Positions 43,325 to 54,480 of a stretch of DNA of 64,000 nucleotides are shown here, piece after piece (position 1 is the stretch's first letter; each line of letters starts with the position of its first letter). The translations under genes and the position numbers were made by a program. The stretch is from NCBI GenBank assembly GCA_038030265.1, contig CM075941.1, forward strand, positions 39,742,164 to 39,806,163, in the 5' to 3' direction. Under the pieces are notes generated by a model, which was not told where the DNA came from, searched no databases, and saw only the letters and a program-made list of their open reading frames with translations. The stretch is from Corythucha ciliata. Lineage: Eukaryota; Arthropoda; Insecta; Hemiptera; Tingidae.

Positions 43325-44345
43325 TTGAAATTGTCATGTCTTGAGTTGAAGACTGCTTTGCGAGCGTCCGGCAAAAAACATGTCGCAGATTCTATTGGAC
43401 TTTTGTTGGAGAATGAAACCGGGGAACGTACTCAAGAGGGAGATACTCAAACTACGTTTACCAAGGAACAAGCGTTGGCCCTGTACTATGATATAGGGCT
43501 GTCGAACGTCAGTACGGCAAAATCCAAAACACCCAATACAAAAAAAAATGCACTGCTGTCCTTCCCGCCTATCACCGTCTCTTAGAGGCTAAACGTGACT
43601 GCTACCCCAAACTATCAATTTCTGAGAGCGAAGTCCGCATTCAGATTCAAAATTTGTTGGACCACATCAAAAATGTTATCCGCGCTATTTTGTGACCTCC
43701 AACCATTAAACTGTACAAATCTTTCCTTAATGTGGAAATGGGGTCGTGACGGCTCCTCCAATCAAAGTTACTACAGTCCTTTAATGATCCCCAACTTTGT
43801 GACAGTAGTGCCATCATGATCTCTTCCGTTCCACTGCAATTGACAGATTCTGGGGATAAAACCACAAAGCTTTGGGTAAATCCTCGCCCTTCTTCCACTA
43901 GACTGTGTCGCCCAATTTGCTTCATTTTTGCAAAGGAAGCCGCGAACAAAGTTGAGGATCAAGTTAAACGCATTAAAGATCAAGTCAACGAACTCCATCC
44001 CTCGTTGGTCAGGCTCTTACCGTTGGCGAAACTATTGATACACCTATTGAAAGTTACTCTCTTGAAACCTACAAGCTGTTCGTCCACCATCGCAGCTGGT
44101 ATTTTACGCCATCTTCCGTCCATATGATTCTTTTACGTGGGCGAGTACTGATACAATCTATAATCATGCCTGTCGGGTGGTAGTCCGAGGAAGCGCAAGA
44201 GGCAAGGAATAAAGGTTTTGAAAGATTTCGGCTCAACAACTCAAGGAAGTGCTCTCGTCTATCAACCAACGAGGATATCATCCACAACCTCTTAGTATCT
44301 TCTGACCCTCTGCTCTCCTCTTTCCAGCCTCACCCTTCCGGTAAT
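43325..44345 (+). pseudogene. Third Transib-like transposase relic
   Basis: Scattered frames carry the same series of motifs as the copies at 7-15 kb but are clearly diverged. They are an ALRASGKKHVADSIG block, CDCYPKLSIS-like and MWKWGRDGSSNQSYY (first-Asp region), KLWVNPRPSSTRLCRPICF with FAKEAANKVEDQVKRIKDQV, and a C-terminal RFRLNNSRKCSRLSTNEDII block with NLLVSSDPLL near 44222-44330. At least three frameshifts and an internal loss between about 44040 and 44140 make it inactive. It is a different subfamily, not a recent duplicate. Confidence 0.7.
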
Positions 44346-45258
44346 ATCATTAATATTCTGCAGTACTGTATCATGATTTCAGGCGCTTCTTCGAAATTTG
44401 AGACGGCGCGGTGGCCACGAAGCGGGGTAAATCTCTTGAACAAGCAGACCTCAATAAATGTCAGTTCAAAAGATGCGGGATTGTTCTTTAAAAGGAGTGC
44501 CCAGTATTGGGCGCATCTCCAGATGGCGTCACTGACGATTTTGTTGTTTAAATTAAATGCCCGTCAACGAAGAAGACGATTGAAAACTATATTAACAAAT
44601 CGGGAGCGATGGGAAAAAAATATTATTCGCAAGTTCAGTTATAAATGTATTTTTGTAATGTTTCAAAATGGGTTTTCGTAATCGCATGTCCCGAATTTGA
44701 AAAAACCATTCTATTCAAAACAAATGGGTAGAACGCGACAACGATTACATTTCGAAATTATTGAGCGATAGCTACTCATTTTGAAATTTGGATAAGGCCC
44801 CCAACCCTCGTCGAACCGAAGTGCGAAGAAAAGGGATAAGGGCCCCCAACCTTGTCAACCCGAAGCCTGAAGTGTGTGTCGAGGATAAGTCCTGAAAAGG
44901 CCCCCAACCCTCGTCGCTCCGCTTTCTCCAACGCTCTTGGCTCGCCCTTCGCTAAAATAAACTCTTTCTCTTCTCTCATACCCTTGCCGGGGTGCTGTAC
45001 AAAAGGCTTTTTGTTGTCTCTCCACGGGAAATCTTTCTCGCTCCTAATTCCAGAGGAAAGCCACCCTTTCGGGAAGCCCTCAATAATCGAGCCTACGAGC
45101 AATTCTTAAAGTCAATTCGCCTTCTTCAACTGCCTTTTTCAAGGCTACTGTTGGCTAACCGCTGTGTGAGGGGTCCTTAGTTTCTGTGGTCGCCCCAAAA
45201 CTAGTTCACCGCATCATCGGTTAGTAAAGGTCTCACCACGGACCCTCAGCGAAAGTAT
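44346..45258. other. Unassigned stretch with a three-fold CCCCCAACC repeat
   Basis: GGCCCCCAACCCTCGTCG occurs at about 44796, in a variant at 44842, and again at 44899, a loose tandem of 46-57 bp. Short open frames (for example 44992-45180) have no motif I can name; a degraded retrotransposon is possible. Confidence 0.35.
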
Positions 45259-45837
45259 ATGCGCTATAGCGCTTCCTCGGCTCGCGCCCACGAAGCCTTT
45301 AAAGCGTTCTTTCCCGGGCGCTCCTATCCCTCTCCTTGTTGGGCTCAGCCTGCTGAGAGTCCCTTACCTAACGAAGTCTGTTCAGCAGAGCGTTCGACTT
45401 CTCACGTCCGAGGATCCGTAGACAGCATTGGCCCGGCCAAGCAGTTGAAAGTCTCCCCCCTCGTAGTTGACTCCTGTCAAGCTTCCCCCCCCCCCTTTTC
45501 ATCAATAACTTCCCAAGCCTCCTTGGTTGAAGATCAAATCAACCATTCCCCTACTAGGCCGAAGCTCGCCCGTCAAAGGATTTGTTATAACTGTCGGACC
45601 ATTACTCGTTCCACTTGTGGCTGCCTCGCCTCTAAATTGATCCGCTCCGATCATAACAAACACCTCCTTCGTCCTCCGAATCCGTTCGTCGGCGAATACC
45701 GCCCAGTCCCAACTTCGTTTTCGTCTGAATCTCCTGTCGCCTCAACTGAAGAAGAAAAGGACGTTTTTCTCACCTGCGAGGACGACTCGATGGACTCTAT
45801 CGATCTCTACAGTTACAGCGACTTCTTAGCGGCCTAG
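45259..45837 (+). CDS. Unidentified 192-residue ORF with a cysteine cluster
   Basis: An ATG at 45259 opens an uninterrupted frame to TAG at 45835-45837. The middle is Ser/Pro-rich. Near residues 112-125 there is ICYNCRTITRSTCGCLAS (C-x2-C-x9-C-x-C when counted between the cysteines of the cluster), and the C-terminus is acidic. I do not recognise the family. A BEL/Pao RT relic starts about 270 bp downstream in the same orientation, so it may be a Gag or accessory protein of that element. Confidence 0.4.
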   Translation: MRYSASSARAHEAFKAFFPGRSYPSPCWAQPAESPLPNEVCSAERSTSHVRGSVDSIGPAKQLKVSPLVVDSCQASPPPFSSITSQASLVEDQINHSPTRPKLARQRICYNCRTITRSTCGCLASKLIRSDHNKHLLRPPNPFVGEYRPVPTSFSSESPVASTEEEKDVFLTCEDDSMDSIDLYSYSDFLAA

Positions 45838-46109
45838 TAGGTGTCCTCCTTTCCTTACTATTATAGGCTCGGCCAAAATCACCCCCCCCCCCCAATTCAA
45901 AAAGTACAAAGAAAAAGCATGGCAAACCCAGCCGAAAGGTTTTATTTTTCTCCTCGGGCCACTGCGGTTCCCTTGGCATTTTTTACCCCTGAAACATCCT
46001 TTTGTTACCCACTCATTTGTTACTCAGGGGGGGGGGTCATGCCCCCCCCCTCCCGAGGACACCGCTTGCGAAAAACAATATCAACGGGAACACAAACGTT
46101 TGCCAAATG

Positions 46110-46770
46110 GTCAGTGGTCGGTACTCAGTGCCATTCCTGTTTAAAAAAGGAGGACCTGAATTGGGTAACTCGAAATTTACTAGCCCTTCAAAGGCTAACT
46201 GCCCTGGAATCAATACTTAACGCTGATCCGAACCTAAGAAAATCGTACAATGTTGAAATCAAACAATTAAGTGATCGGTTCCGTAGAAAAGTCTGTTCAC
46301 TCGTCATGAAGGGGGGGGGGGGTTTCTACCTACAACTACCACTTGACGCGGTAAAAAAGTCTGATGGCACGGAAAAAATCCGCATCGTCTACGACGAGCA
46401 AATGTCTGTACGAGAGCAAATGGCTTCCGATGTCACTAGAAGGGACAACGGAAGAGCCCATAGACAATTGTCTAGCTGCGGGACCTAAACTTCTGAATGA
46501 AATAGTAGGCGTCTTATACGGTTTCAGAGCGTTCCCTAGTAGCCCTAGTGGCTGTCGTCAAACAGGTGTTTCTCCAGGTTAGACTAAACGAAGAGTGCCA
46601 CGAGTTTCAAAAAATAGTTTGGCGTTTCGATCCTGATAGTCCGGGAGCCCACAGTACGAAAAATCCGGGTCATTTGGTCGGGTCTGCCACCTGCACAGGA
46701 CGTTTTTTTATGGTCTAGGAGATAACACTTCTGAGATCGCCAGAAAGTTTCAGTGGGACAGAGCTAGCTG
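46110..46770 (+). pseudogene. BEL/Pao reverse transcriptase fragment
   Basis: Broken frames give SGRYSVPFLFKKGGPELGNS (the BEL/Pao pre-RT block), LQRLTALESILNADPNLRKS, YLQLPLDAVKKSDGTEKIRI, and then QVRLNEECHEFQKIVWRFDP (catalytic-core region) near 46575-46635. The frame changes several times, one of them at a G homopolymer (46310-46321). The region between the YLQLPL and QVRLNEE blocks is shorter than usual. It retains no complete catalytic aspartate box. Confidence 0.65.
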
Positions 46771-47182
46771 TTGGCAAACACGCCTTTGGGTGGTTTGAAA
46801 ACGACTGACGAGAGTAAAAAGTCGTTTCCCACGACCGTATACGTTATGAAACCAACAACGCCATCCAATTTCATTGCAGATAGCGCTGAAACGTGCGCTA
46901 CGCAAGGGAGACAAAGGTTGCCGGTCCCGGTGTTGCCTAACATCACGGTATGGGACAGGGGGCTGAGCAAAGAGTCCAAAGCTCACTTGAAAGGCACGGC
47001 AAGTGTCGCCAAAGGCAACCCGGTTAAATTCCCCTCCTACCCAATCTGGGTTGAGAAGTTCTCACGCATTTTTAAAACCACAACGTTTCCTCGTGAAATC
47101 TACTATCACCTTTTGTTTCTCGTGTTTATCACCAATTCTTTGAAAAAAATCTATTTTCTTTTTTTTTGTCGTCTAATTATAC

Positions 47183-48637
47183 TATGGCTGATCATCAACA
47201 AATGAACAGACCTCGTGGGTATTACGGTCCACCCGACCGCCAACATACCCTCGCGCCCAAAATCCACACCAGGGCAATAGACGTCAACCGGCTACTAATC
47301 AGCCACCGCAGCAGGCTCAACAACATCGAGCACCTGCTCCAGAGGCCCCAGTTCCTGCTCCTCGCGGACTGGCCAACCGGGCGCGGAATGCCCCGCCTCG
47401 CCTCCCCGCCGCTCACCATGTGGCTCAACAACCCACAGAGGCACGAGATGAGTCGATGAAAGATCTCACTCTCATCGGGGTGAACCAGAACATACGCGAA
47501 GTCAATCCCCGCGCCACGTACCCCAGCGGCCACAAATCTAATCGATGTGTCTCGCGCAATTCACCAAGAGCTGAGGGCCAAAGAGCCTAACCTAGTTAGA
47601 GTTCTGGCACCCGAGGTGTTGGACTATTATTGCACAGCACTTTTCGGGATGCGAGCCATCGACCTCAAGAACTCGTATCAGACACCTACCAGAAGGCACC
47701 ACTCTTCTACAGCCACCAACCGAGGAAACAGCCCCGGCAGCGTACTGGACGAACAGGGTCCAAGCCGCCGCCACACCCTCGCGGATCTTAATAGACATTC
47801 ACCTCCCCACGGCCTCCCAGACCGCCTGGTATAACCACCAAAAACTACACACGATACCAATATACGACGACACCGTGCACGGTTGGTTAACATGGCGACC
47901 CCAGTTCAGTCACCTGCTCACCGCAGGGATCGCCAACGATACGCGACCCTGACAACGGCCGAGTGGAGGACTTGCCGCTCCACCACGATGGGAACCATCT
48001 GGCCCTTCGCGATGCCCACCTACGCCTTCTCCCAACCCACGTGCATCTCAGCGCTCTGGGAGGGCAAGGAACACTATTGCGACACGGAACTGACGACTAT
48101 CTGCCGTCACCCCAGCTCATCGCCACCAACAACGGGTGGCTCTACAGCGTCCGAGGGCCCACCTTGATCACCCTACGCTGCCCAACCGGCGGCAAGACGT
48201 TGGTGGGGGCAGGTCTACTGCCAGACATGGCTGCCTGTGAGCTCTTCGGGGAAGGATTCCATGTCGACGCGCGAGTGGAGGGAGTCACACATACCGAAAA
48301 CGCAGTCGGCACCCTCACCATACCGACCATCGACGGCTGGAGCCGGGCCGAGGCACGCCAACACCTGGCGGTACCCGACCTGCATCTGGAAAACCACCTG
48401 CCCCAGGCTCCCACCGAGCTGAAGACCGCGATCCGGGAGCTCCAACAGGACGGGCGGTTGCGCCATCTCACGCACGCGGCTTATGCCGGTGCAGGGGGGC
48501 TGATGGGACTCGGAGTCGTGGTAGCGATTATCGCCGCCTGGACCATCAAACGATTCCAAGTCCCAACCTGTAATGATACTAAGCTAGTTATGCTAAAAGA
48601 GATGAACCGCTTGTCACAGTTTCAGAACATCAAGTGA
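47183..48637 (+). pseudogene. Envelope-like glycoprotein reading frame of an LTR retroelement
   Basis: ATG at 47183 opens a short RPRGYYGPP N-terminus, after which the best reading changes frame near 47280, 47530 and 47690. The final frame (about 47950-48637) is the longest. It has several Cys, a region resembling the F-type envelope fold of insect errantiviruses, and a hydrophobic segment near the C-terminus (AGAGGLMGLGVVVAIIAAW) followed by a short basic tail, as in a single-pass membrane protein. The assignment to an envelope is by architecture and weak similarity only. The breaks make it a likely relic. A loosely similar RPRGYY start occurs at 53769. Confidence 0.4.
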
Positions 48638-49139
48638 TTTATTTATATTTTAAAATCATATTGTTTTGTTTCCTCGCAACTGCCTAACACCACACAACCA
48701 GTGCGGGACAAATAGTGGTGTTGCCCAGTTCCGGAGGGGCCAGTGAAAGACAAGGCCAAGTTAAGCACATACGAAAGTGACGTTCATAGGTTAAGTAACC
48801 GTAAGACTAGGCTAGCTTAGTTAGTAGGACATATAATTATATTAGCATAAGTTAGTTAAATAACCCTATATTTAGTTAATGGTTAATTTAGTAAATAAAA
48901 TTAGATCTTAGAAATTTATGAAATATTCAACGTTTACCCATTTTATTTTAATTCATTTATTTACACACAATGGTGTCCCGGGCGGCCGACCTTTCTCGGC
49001 TACTTCTACCGCACTGGAAGACATCCAACTAAATTTAACCTCTAACCCCCCCATGTTGACGTTTTCGAGAAATTGTGCCACAGTTATTCCACAAAGAGAG
49101 GTTGCGAGGTGGCCAATGCGCTACTTTTTTGGGCGTACT
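48638..49139. other. Possible 3' LTR of the envelope-bearing element
   Basis: CCGGAGGGGCC near 48733 could be a purine tract, followed by AGTGAAAGACAAGGCC. LTRs beginning AGT are characteristic of errantiviruses. The AT-rich remainder has AATAAAATTAG near 48893. No second LTR is present, so this is tentative. Confidence 0.3.
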
Positions 49140-49745
49140 TGAGCCCCTCATCGAGCATCAGATTTCATGACATGGCGGGTCACCGAGGAGTTGAAAAGAC
49201 CACCGAAAACAGTTTGGAAGCGTACTGGTTGAAGTCCTGAAGTTTCCGGGGGAACTCAACGTCATTCCTCCAGGAGAGTACCCTTTTGCCCCAACACATG
49301 AGGACTACGTGGGACCTTTTGTCACAACGTCAAGACACTCGAAATACATATTCGTAAGAAGGTATTGAAAACTAAACCCGATTTGTAAGATTGTATGCTA
49401 CGACAGGACATACGGCGAGAGAGGTGGTGAGGTGCTGCTCGGAACTAGTGGCAGTGCATGGAATTTCGCGCCGGTTGGTCTCCGACAGAGAGATGGCTTT
49501 CACCAGCGAGATATTCGAAGAGTTTTGCACCACGCGAGGGATTCACCATATAGTACACAACACCAAGGGAATGGGATGGTGGAGAGGGTAAACCGCTCGC
49601 TTGTACCGATGCTGATGACCAACATGGAAGAGGAGACCAAATGGGACGAATACATTCCGAAGATTACACAAGATTTGAACAATACAGTTAATATAAATAC
49701 AAATAAGACACCATTTAATCTGTTGTATGGTTACCAATCCAGATA
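49140..49745 (+). pseudogene. Gypsy integrase fragment
   Basis: The zinc-binding N-terminus (HDMAGHRGVEKTTENSLEAY, near 49170-49230), the first catalytic block (PFAPTHEDYVGPFVTT, near 49290-49330), the second (LVSDREMAFTSEIFEEFC, near 49480-49530) and the Glu block (NGMVERVNRSL, near 49570-49600) are all legible. They lie in different frames. The end reads TPFNLLYGYQSR. It would have been a complete integrase core; now it has at least two frameshifts. Confidence 0.75.
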
Positions 49746-49857
49746 AAGGAATTGACTTGAAGGGGACGATCAAGAAAGCTGGAGTGGAGCACACGACGCC
49801 AACAGAGGAGGAACAACAAGAGGAAGTCGCGTTGACAAAGCGACACTCATTCGCCAA

Positions 49858-50370
49858 ATGAGAATTTTTCTCACAGCGGAATTGATGGAACAAAACAAAT
49901 TCTACAGTCGGAACGAACGAGACGGTGAATCAATTCAAATGTACGTAAAAGAGCTTAAAAGTTTAACGTTGAAAGGTAATTTCACATGTCCAAATTGCAA
50001 AACGCACATCAACGATGATCATCTCCGCACCCAATTGATACGGGGACTACTTAATCAAGAAATTCGCCAAAAATTGTTGCTCGAGAAAGAATTGACGTTA
50101 CAAAAAGCAATAGAAATGGCTTCCAGATGGTTAACAGACGCAGCTGCCGTGGGAAACTTGTGTCAATCATTCACTTACTCGGGTTTTGATCCGGCAAAGC
50201 TTATTGTGGAGCTGAACCAAAGGAGAGTGACAGCTGGACTCTCGGCAGAGGATTTTGAAACCATGCTACACGTCACTTTTATGATGGTGGCTAAAAGGGG
50301 AGTAAACCTCGTAAAGCTCTTCGAGGAGCAGAACACTGTCCCGACAGTTATCACCACGAGTGTTGGATAG
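49858..50370 (+). CDS. Chimeric ORF: gypsy Gag joined in frame to a viral nucleoprotein-like start
   Basis: The ATG at 49858 gives 170 residues with no break. Residues 1 to about 90 have a gypsy Gag pattern (ERDGESIQMYVKELKSLTL, then HLRTQLIRGLL and LTLQKAIEMA) but no zinc knuckle. Residues from about 100 onward differ: an F-x-Y-x-G-F-D motif at 105-111, a helix-rich continuation and a short K-R-G-V block. This pattern is what I would expect at the N-terminal part of phlebovirus/phenuivirus-like nucleoproteins. The junction falls at about 50127-50157. The DNA after the stop appears to continue the viral part in other frames to about 50878. Confidence 0.5.
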   Translation: MRIFLTAELMEQNKFYSRNERDGESIQMYVKELKSLTLKGNFTCPNCKTHINDDHLRTQLIRGLLNQEIRQKLLLEKELTLQKAIEMASRWLTDAAAVGNLCQSFTYSGFDPAKLIVELNQRRVTAGLSAEDFETMLHVTFMMVAKRGVNLVKLFEEQNTVPTVITTSVG

Positions 50371-50884
50371 CCTTTCCATAATCTACTCTGTGGGCAGAGG
50401 AAGGTCTACAACTTCAAGAGAAATAACGATCTCTACATTGGTTTCTCTATTCCTAGACACTTGCCTAAATACTAGGTACATGGTTCAAGCAGGAAATGCC
50501 TTCATCACAGATGAAGAAAAGAAGTCCAGGGCTTCTTAGGAGATGTCTGGCCCTTCTCTCAGTTTTCTGCGATCCTTTCTTGCCTGCCCTACAGGCATGT
50601 TCCCAATGCCATGTTGGCAAGTGACCATTCTCTATCTCGCTTATTTGACTGTGTGCCAGTATGTCCTAAGCTCTGTGATTGGGAGCGAGTTTTCGGTGAG
50701 GAGAACAGTTATGTACCTAAAAGCCGCACTACTTAGCCCGATCTCGACTCAAGAGAATAGAGCCGCTGCTCTCTTAAAGATAGACATGGTGAAGAGGGTG
50801 ACCACCGTTGGTAGAGCTCAAGCTGCAGACGTGAGGCTACTATATACCTTCCTCGTCGCCATTGAAATATTCAAATAGTCATGA
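50371..50884 (+). pseudogene. Remainder of a phenuivirus-like nucleoprotein relic
   Basis: Beyond the stop at 50370 the sequence keeps coding character in more than one frame. The 111-residue frame at 50543-50878 ends with an Ala- and Leu-rich helix pattern, consistent with a nucleoprotein C-terminus. There are at least two frame breaks, and several stops lie between 50370 and 50540. The assignment depends mainly on the motif in the preceding ORF. Endogenous, inactive copy. Confidence 0.4.
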
Positions 50885-51142
50885 TCAATTTCCAAAAATG
50901 AACTGATTTATTTATAATTAAACAATTAGGAATTAATTGTGGAAGAGACATATGGAGAAGAAGTGAAGGGGATTATAAAGATGTATGAAGGATTATAACA
51001 GAAGGCAAGTGCCCAAGCCTCCTGCTTCGGTGCTGTGACCGTAAGATCTGCCCAGGGAAGATTTCAAATGACCTGTAGTTAGGTAGAGGATGGCACCTGG
51101 TTCGGTACTATCCATCTTGAGTTCTCAGGAGGCAGGTGTGCA

Positions 51143-52716
51143 GTGGAAACCAATCCAATCTGCTCTAGGCTGCCTGATCAAAGTGTTTTTTCCAGAAACT
51201 GTCGGCAATCAATGCATGTTGGGTTATGCTTTGCCCTTGGAGGTTTTACTCTTTTGGCCCTTGTTTCATGGCTAGTTGTCAGGTGGTTCACTTTCACTCC
51301 ATCTGTCTCTGTTCCTGGATCACTCAGTGTCACAGTTGTGAGGAGAAGGTTTGGACTTGATGTTAACTACATGGTTCCTGGAAGCGGGGAGTGTGCAACC
51401 ACTGTGGGCATCGCCAGAGCGGCCCCTGATCAAAGGAGGAAAAGAGTGCCCCCATTCAGGCTCATCTTGCTCCTCATGTTTGGAATTGTTCCCACCATTC
51501 AAGCAGCCACGGTCATCTATGACATGGTGCCAGGCGAACTACTGACAGTGGCTGGCTCTAGTCTAAGACTAATGGCACGTGAGTACAAGTACCCCATCAC
51601 AGAAGTCTACAAGTCATACCCAATAGAATTCTCAACAGACCAGGACTGGCACTGCAATTGGGATGTATGCACAAGCACAGGACCCTGTGATGATCAATTT
51701 GTGATAGGTGTAAAAGAGGGAGATCATTTGTGGACGGCAAACTGGGACAATAAGAGACAAGGATATTTCAGATATTGTTGTTGTTGGGAAGTTTTGTCTC
51801 TTCATACAAGGATGCTGGAAATGGTTTGTTGAATTGTCTGTGGACCCTGCAGAGGAATTCTTTGTGCATCGAATTGAGCCTCCAGTTCAGGTTGTTGAGT
51901 TTGAGGGGAATGCAGGATCTTGCAGTCGGCTGGGTCACAGGGGAGCCCCTCCTAAGAACTTCCTTCAGTACTCACTGCTCATTCGCCCAGAATTCCAAGT
52001 GTATCTGTGCCCCGCTCCAGACAACTAAGGGGATCCGAAACCTGGTCAGATTGGGGACCTTCAAGTGGATGATGACTGGAAGTTTGTGTTTGACAAGTCG
52101 TCGATAGTCTGCTCCATGACCCAGTCAAATGGCCCCTCATTTCAAGTCCCATCATCAGGAATCAACAGGAAGATTCCAAACTGTCATGAACTGCCTTATG
52201 TTGGCGAAGCATGGGAGGCCTACTATGATGCGAGAAGGCTTGATGGTGAAGCAGTTAGGGCCCATGCAGGTTGTGATGAGCTGCCCCAATGGCACAGCGT
52301 ACCAGACAGACACTTGTGGAGGCTTAAGACTGAGACTCGTGGGTTCCAAACACTCCCCTGATGGTGCATACATGGTAGTGGAAGCTAGGAGGAAGCTATC
52401 TGGGAAGACTTGGTCAGGAGTTATTCCCTGTAAGCCTGAAGCTCGGGATTTCGAATGCAGCTCCAGTCCCATGGTGTTCCCTGTTCCAGCTGTCTCACAA
52501 TGTCTCAAGAACAAAAGTGAAGTGGAAGGTTTGCTGGAAGCTTCTCATGTGAACCCATTGGAATGGCATGGGATCCCACACCCTTTGGATCAACATCCAG
52601 ACTCAGGTTCCTTCTACACATCTGTGTCCACCTTCTTGTTCTCATCGTATGGCATTGGGTTTATCACAGGCCACATGGGGCTGTTCCTCATCCTGATCTT
52701 CTTGGTTCCTGAATAA
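51143..52716 (+). pseudogene. Bunyavirus-type glycoprotein relic (endogenous viral element)
   Basis: The first frame (to 51832) has a hydrophobic segment near residues 25-45 and then a basic RRKR site. A second hydrophobic stretch ending in an A-x-A signal-peptidase-like site follows, and then a Cys- and Trp-rich ectodomain start. That order (end of a first glycoprotein, internal signal, start of a second) matches phenuivirus-type glycoprotein precursors. After a frameshift near 51790 the ectodomain continues with an in-frame stop near 52028. A further frame change comes near 52150-52200, and the last frame ends at 52716 with a hydrophobic anchor. The coding sense is broken at three or more places. 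Confidence 0.45.
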
Positions 52717-52879
52717 CTTTGCGCGCACAAGTACGGAGCTGTGAAACCACCACCGTCTCCTGGCCTGCCTATGGCCGCTGAGACCATTTTTGGTTGGGTC
52801 CTGATGGGGGGGCACGTGTTTGGTGGTGGGGGGTCAATCCGCCACCCGACTATTATTCACTTCTGCTGATCGTACGGGC

Positions 52880-53600
52880 GCGAGTCTGCTGCTCCAACGT
52901 TTCTGGGAGCTGGAGTCTGTCCCTTCCACCCCCTTGAATCCCCGGGACGAATGCCACTGTGAGGAACTGTATGCCTCATCGCTTAAGCGCCTACCCACCG
53001 GCCAGTATTCTGTTGCCTTGCCGATTAGGGAGGACCCCTCTGTTCTGGGGTAGTCCCGTAGCTTGACGGTCTTTTCGTATTAGAGCGACGCTTTGCGCGT
53101 GACCATGAACTGAGGGCTCGCTATACTGACTGCTTGAATGAATATATTGAACTGGCTCATTTACAGCATGTTCAAAATCCTACCATTCCTAGTTACTATA
53201 TTCCCCACCATGCTGTGGTAAAAGGGGCTGGACCTTCCACCAAAGTCCGTGTCGTTTTAGACTCCTCGGCAAAAACTAGTTCTGGCAAGTCACTGAATGA
53301 CACTCTGTATATTGGTAAACCCCTGCAAACCGACATTCTGTCCGTTATCGTGAATTTTCGTTTACCACAAGTCGTGTTTACTGCCGATATCAAACAAATG
53401 TACCGAATGATATTTGTCCATTCTGATCACCGACAGTTTCAGCGAATTCTGTGGCGCCGCTCGCCTGATGAGAGCCGGTCCAGGAGTTTGAGCTCACTAG
53501 TGTCAGTTTCGATGTGGCTCCCGCTCCATTTCTGGCAATTAGAACTCTGCAGAAGTTGGCTGCAGACCGTGCATCGCTCGTTCGAGTGACAACAGTGTCT
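52880..53600 (+). pseudogene. BEL/Pao reverse transcriptase fragment (second)
   Basis: LLQRFWELESVPSTPLNPRD opens the BEL/Pao pre-RT block (52890-52950). GQYSVALPIREDPSVLG ends at a stop at 53053. LNEYIELAHLQHVQNP, YYIPHHAVVKGAG, KVRVVLDSSAKTSSGKSLND and VVFTADIKQMYRMIFVHSDH (first catalytic Asp) follow in the frame from 53134. The YxDD box is not reached because the sequence changes character after about 53460. Confidence 0.75.
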
Positions 53601-53768
53601 TCACAGCCGCATCCAACTGCCATGCCGTGACACTTCGGAAAAAAGTCGACAGGATTGCTTACGTCGAAAAGAAAAGGACAAAGATTTCGGTTAATTGTCC
53701 TCGAATGGTGTGCATGTACAACATCCTTCATTCCTTCAAACCTATTTCACTTAGGAAACCTTATCATC
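53601..53768. other. Junction stretch between BEL/Pao and LINE relics
   Basis: No motif recognised. Confidence 0.3.
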
Positions 53769-54480
53769 ATGGCAGACAATCGACAGCCTCGCGGTTATTA
53801 CAGTCCTTCCAAGCTAGCTCTAATGAAGAGAGAATGTGAGTGACTGCCATCTTCAGACTAAGGAAGAGCGTTTCAAAAATGCGTACAACATCGCTAGAAA
53901 AACCTACCGAAGGAACTATCAGAAGAAAAAACATCATACTGTTCTAGAAAAATTAAGTTCGCTGCCAATAAAACGAAAGTGGCTTGGAACATGGTTAAAC
54001 AAGAACTGCATCCGACTAATAAGCCTTTTCCTAAGTCCTCCAACTTGACAGCCGAGCAGCTGAATGATTATTTCGTGGATGCGATGACTAATCTGACTAG
54101 TCCCCAGGGGTGGCGTGTTTCTGTGAACGGACCTGGTCGATCGGGGTGTTCGAACTCCACCTGGGTTTCATTTCTCGGAGGTTACTGTGGAATCGGTCTA
54201 TAGGACTATTCTGGACCTGAACGCAAGCTTCTGTTCCGACGTTTACGGTCTATCTCCCATTATGATAAACGTCGTTGCCGAGGTGATAATAATTACTTCT
54301 GGGGCCTATCCTGACTGTTTCAAAATTTATAAAGTGTATCCTCTCCTTAAGAAGGGCTCCGGTGATGATCCAGCGAGTTTTCGGCCTATTGCCATTGTGC
54401 CTGTAGTCTCTAAGACTTTAGAGCGCCTAACGTACCATCAGTTGGTTGATTACTTCGAGAGGTTTTGTGGTCAGCCGGAC
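53769..54480 (+). pseudogene. LINE reverse transcriptase fragment
   Basis: After a short MADNRQPRGYYSPSK start, whose relation to the rest is unclear, broken frames give a pre-RT region (KSSNLTAEQLNDYFVDAMTN) and the RT entry. The entry is DVYGLSPIMINVV, GAYPDCFKIYKVYPLLKKGS and FRPIAIVPVVSKTLERLTYH. It ends near 54470 before the catalytic boxes. The order and motifs fit the RT of a Jockey/CR1-like LINE, different from the element at 9.4-13.5 kb. Confidence 0.65.

Noticed and set aside
47222..48559. Long minus-strand ORFs opposite the envelope-like frame
   Set aside because: GC-rich shadow frames with Arg/Gly-biased composition and no motif.
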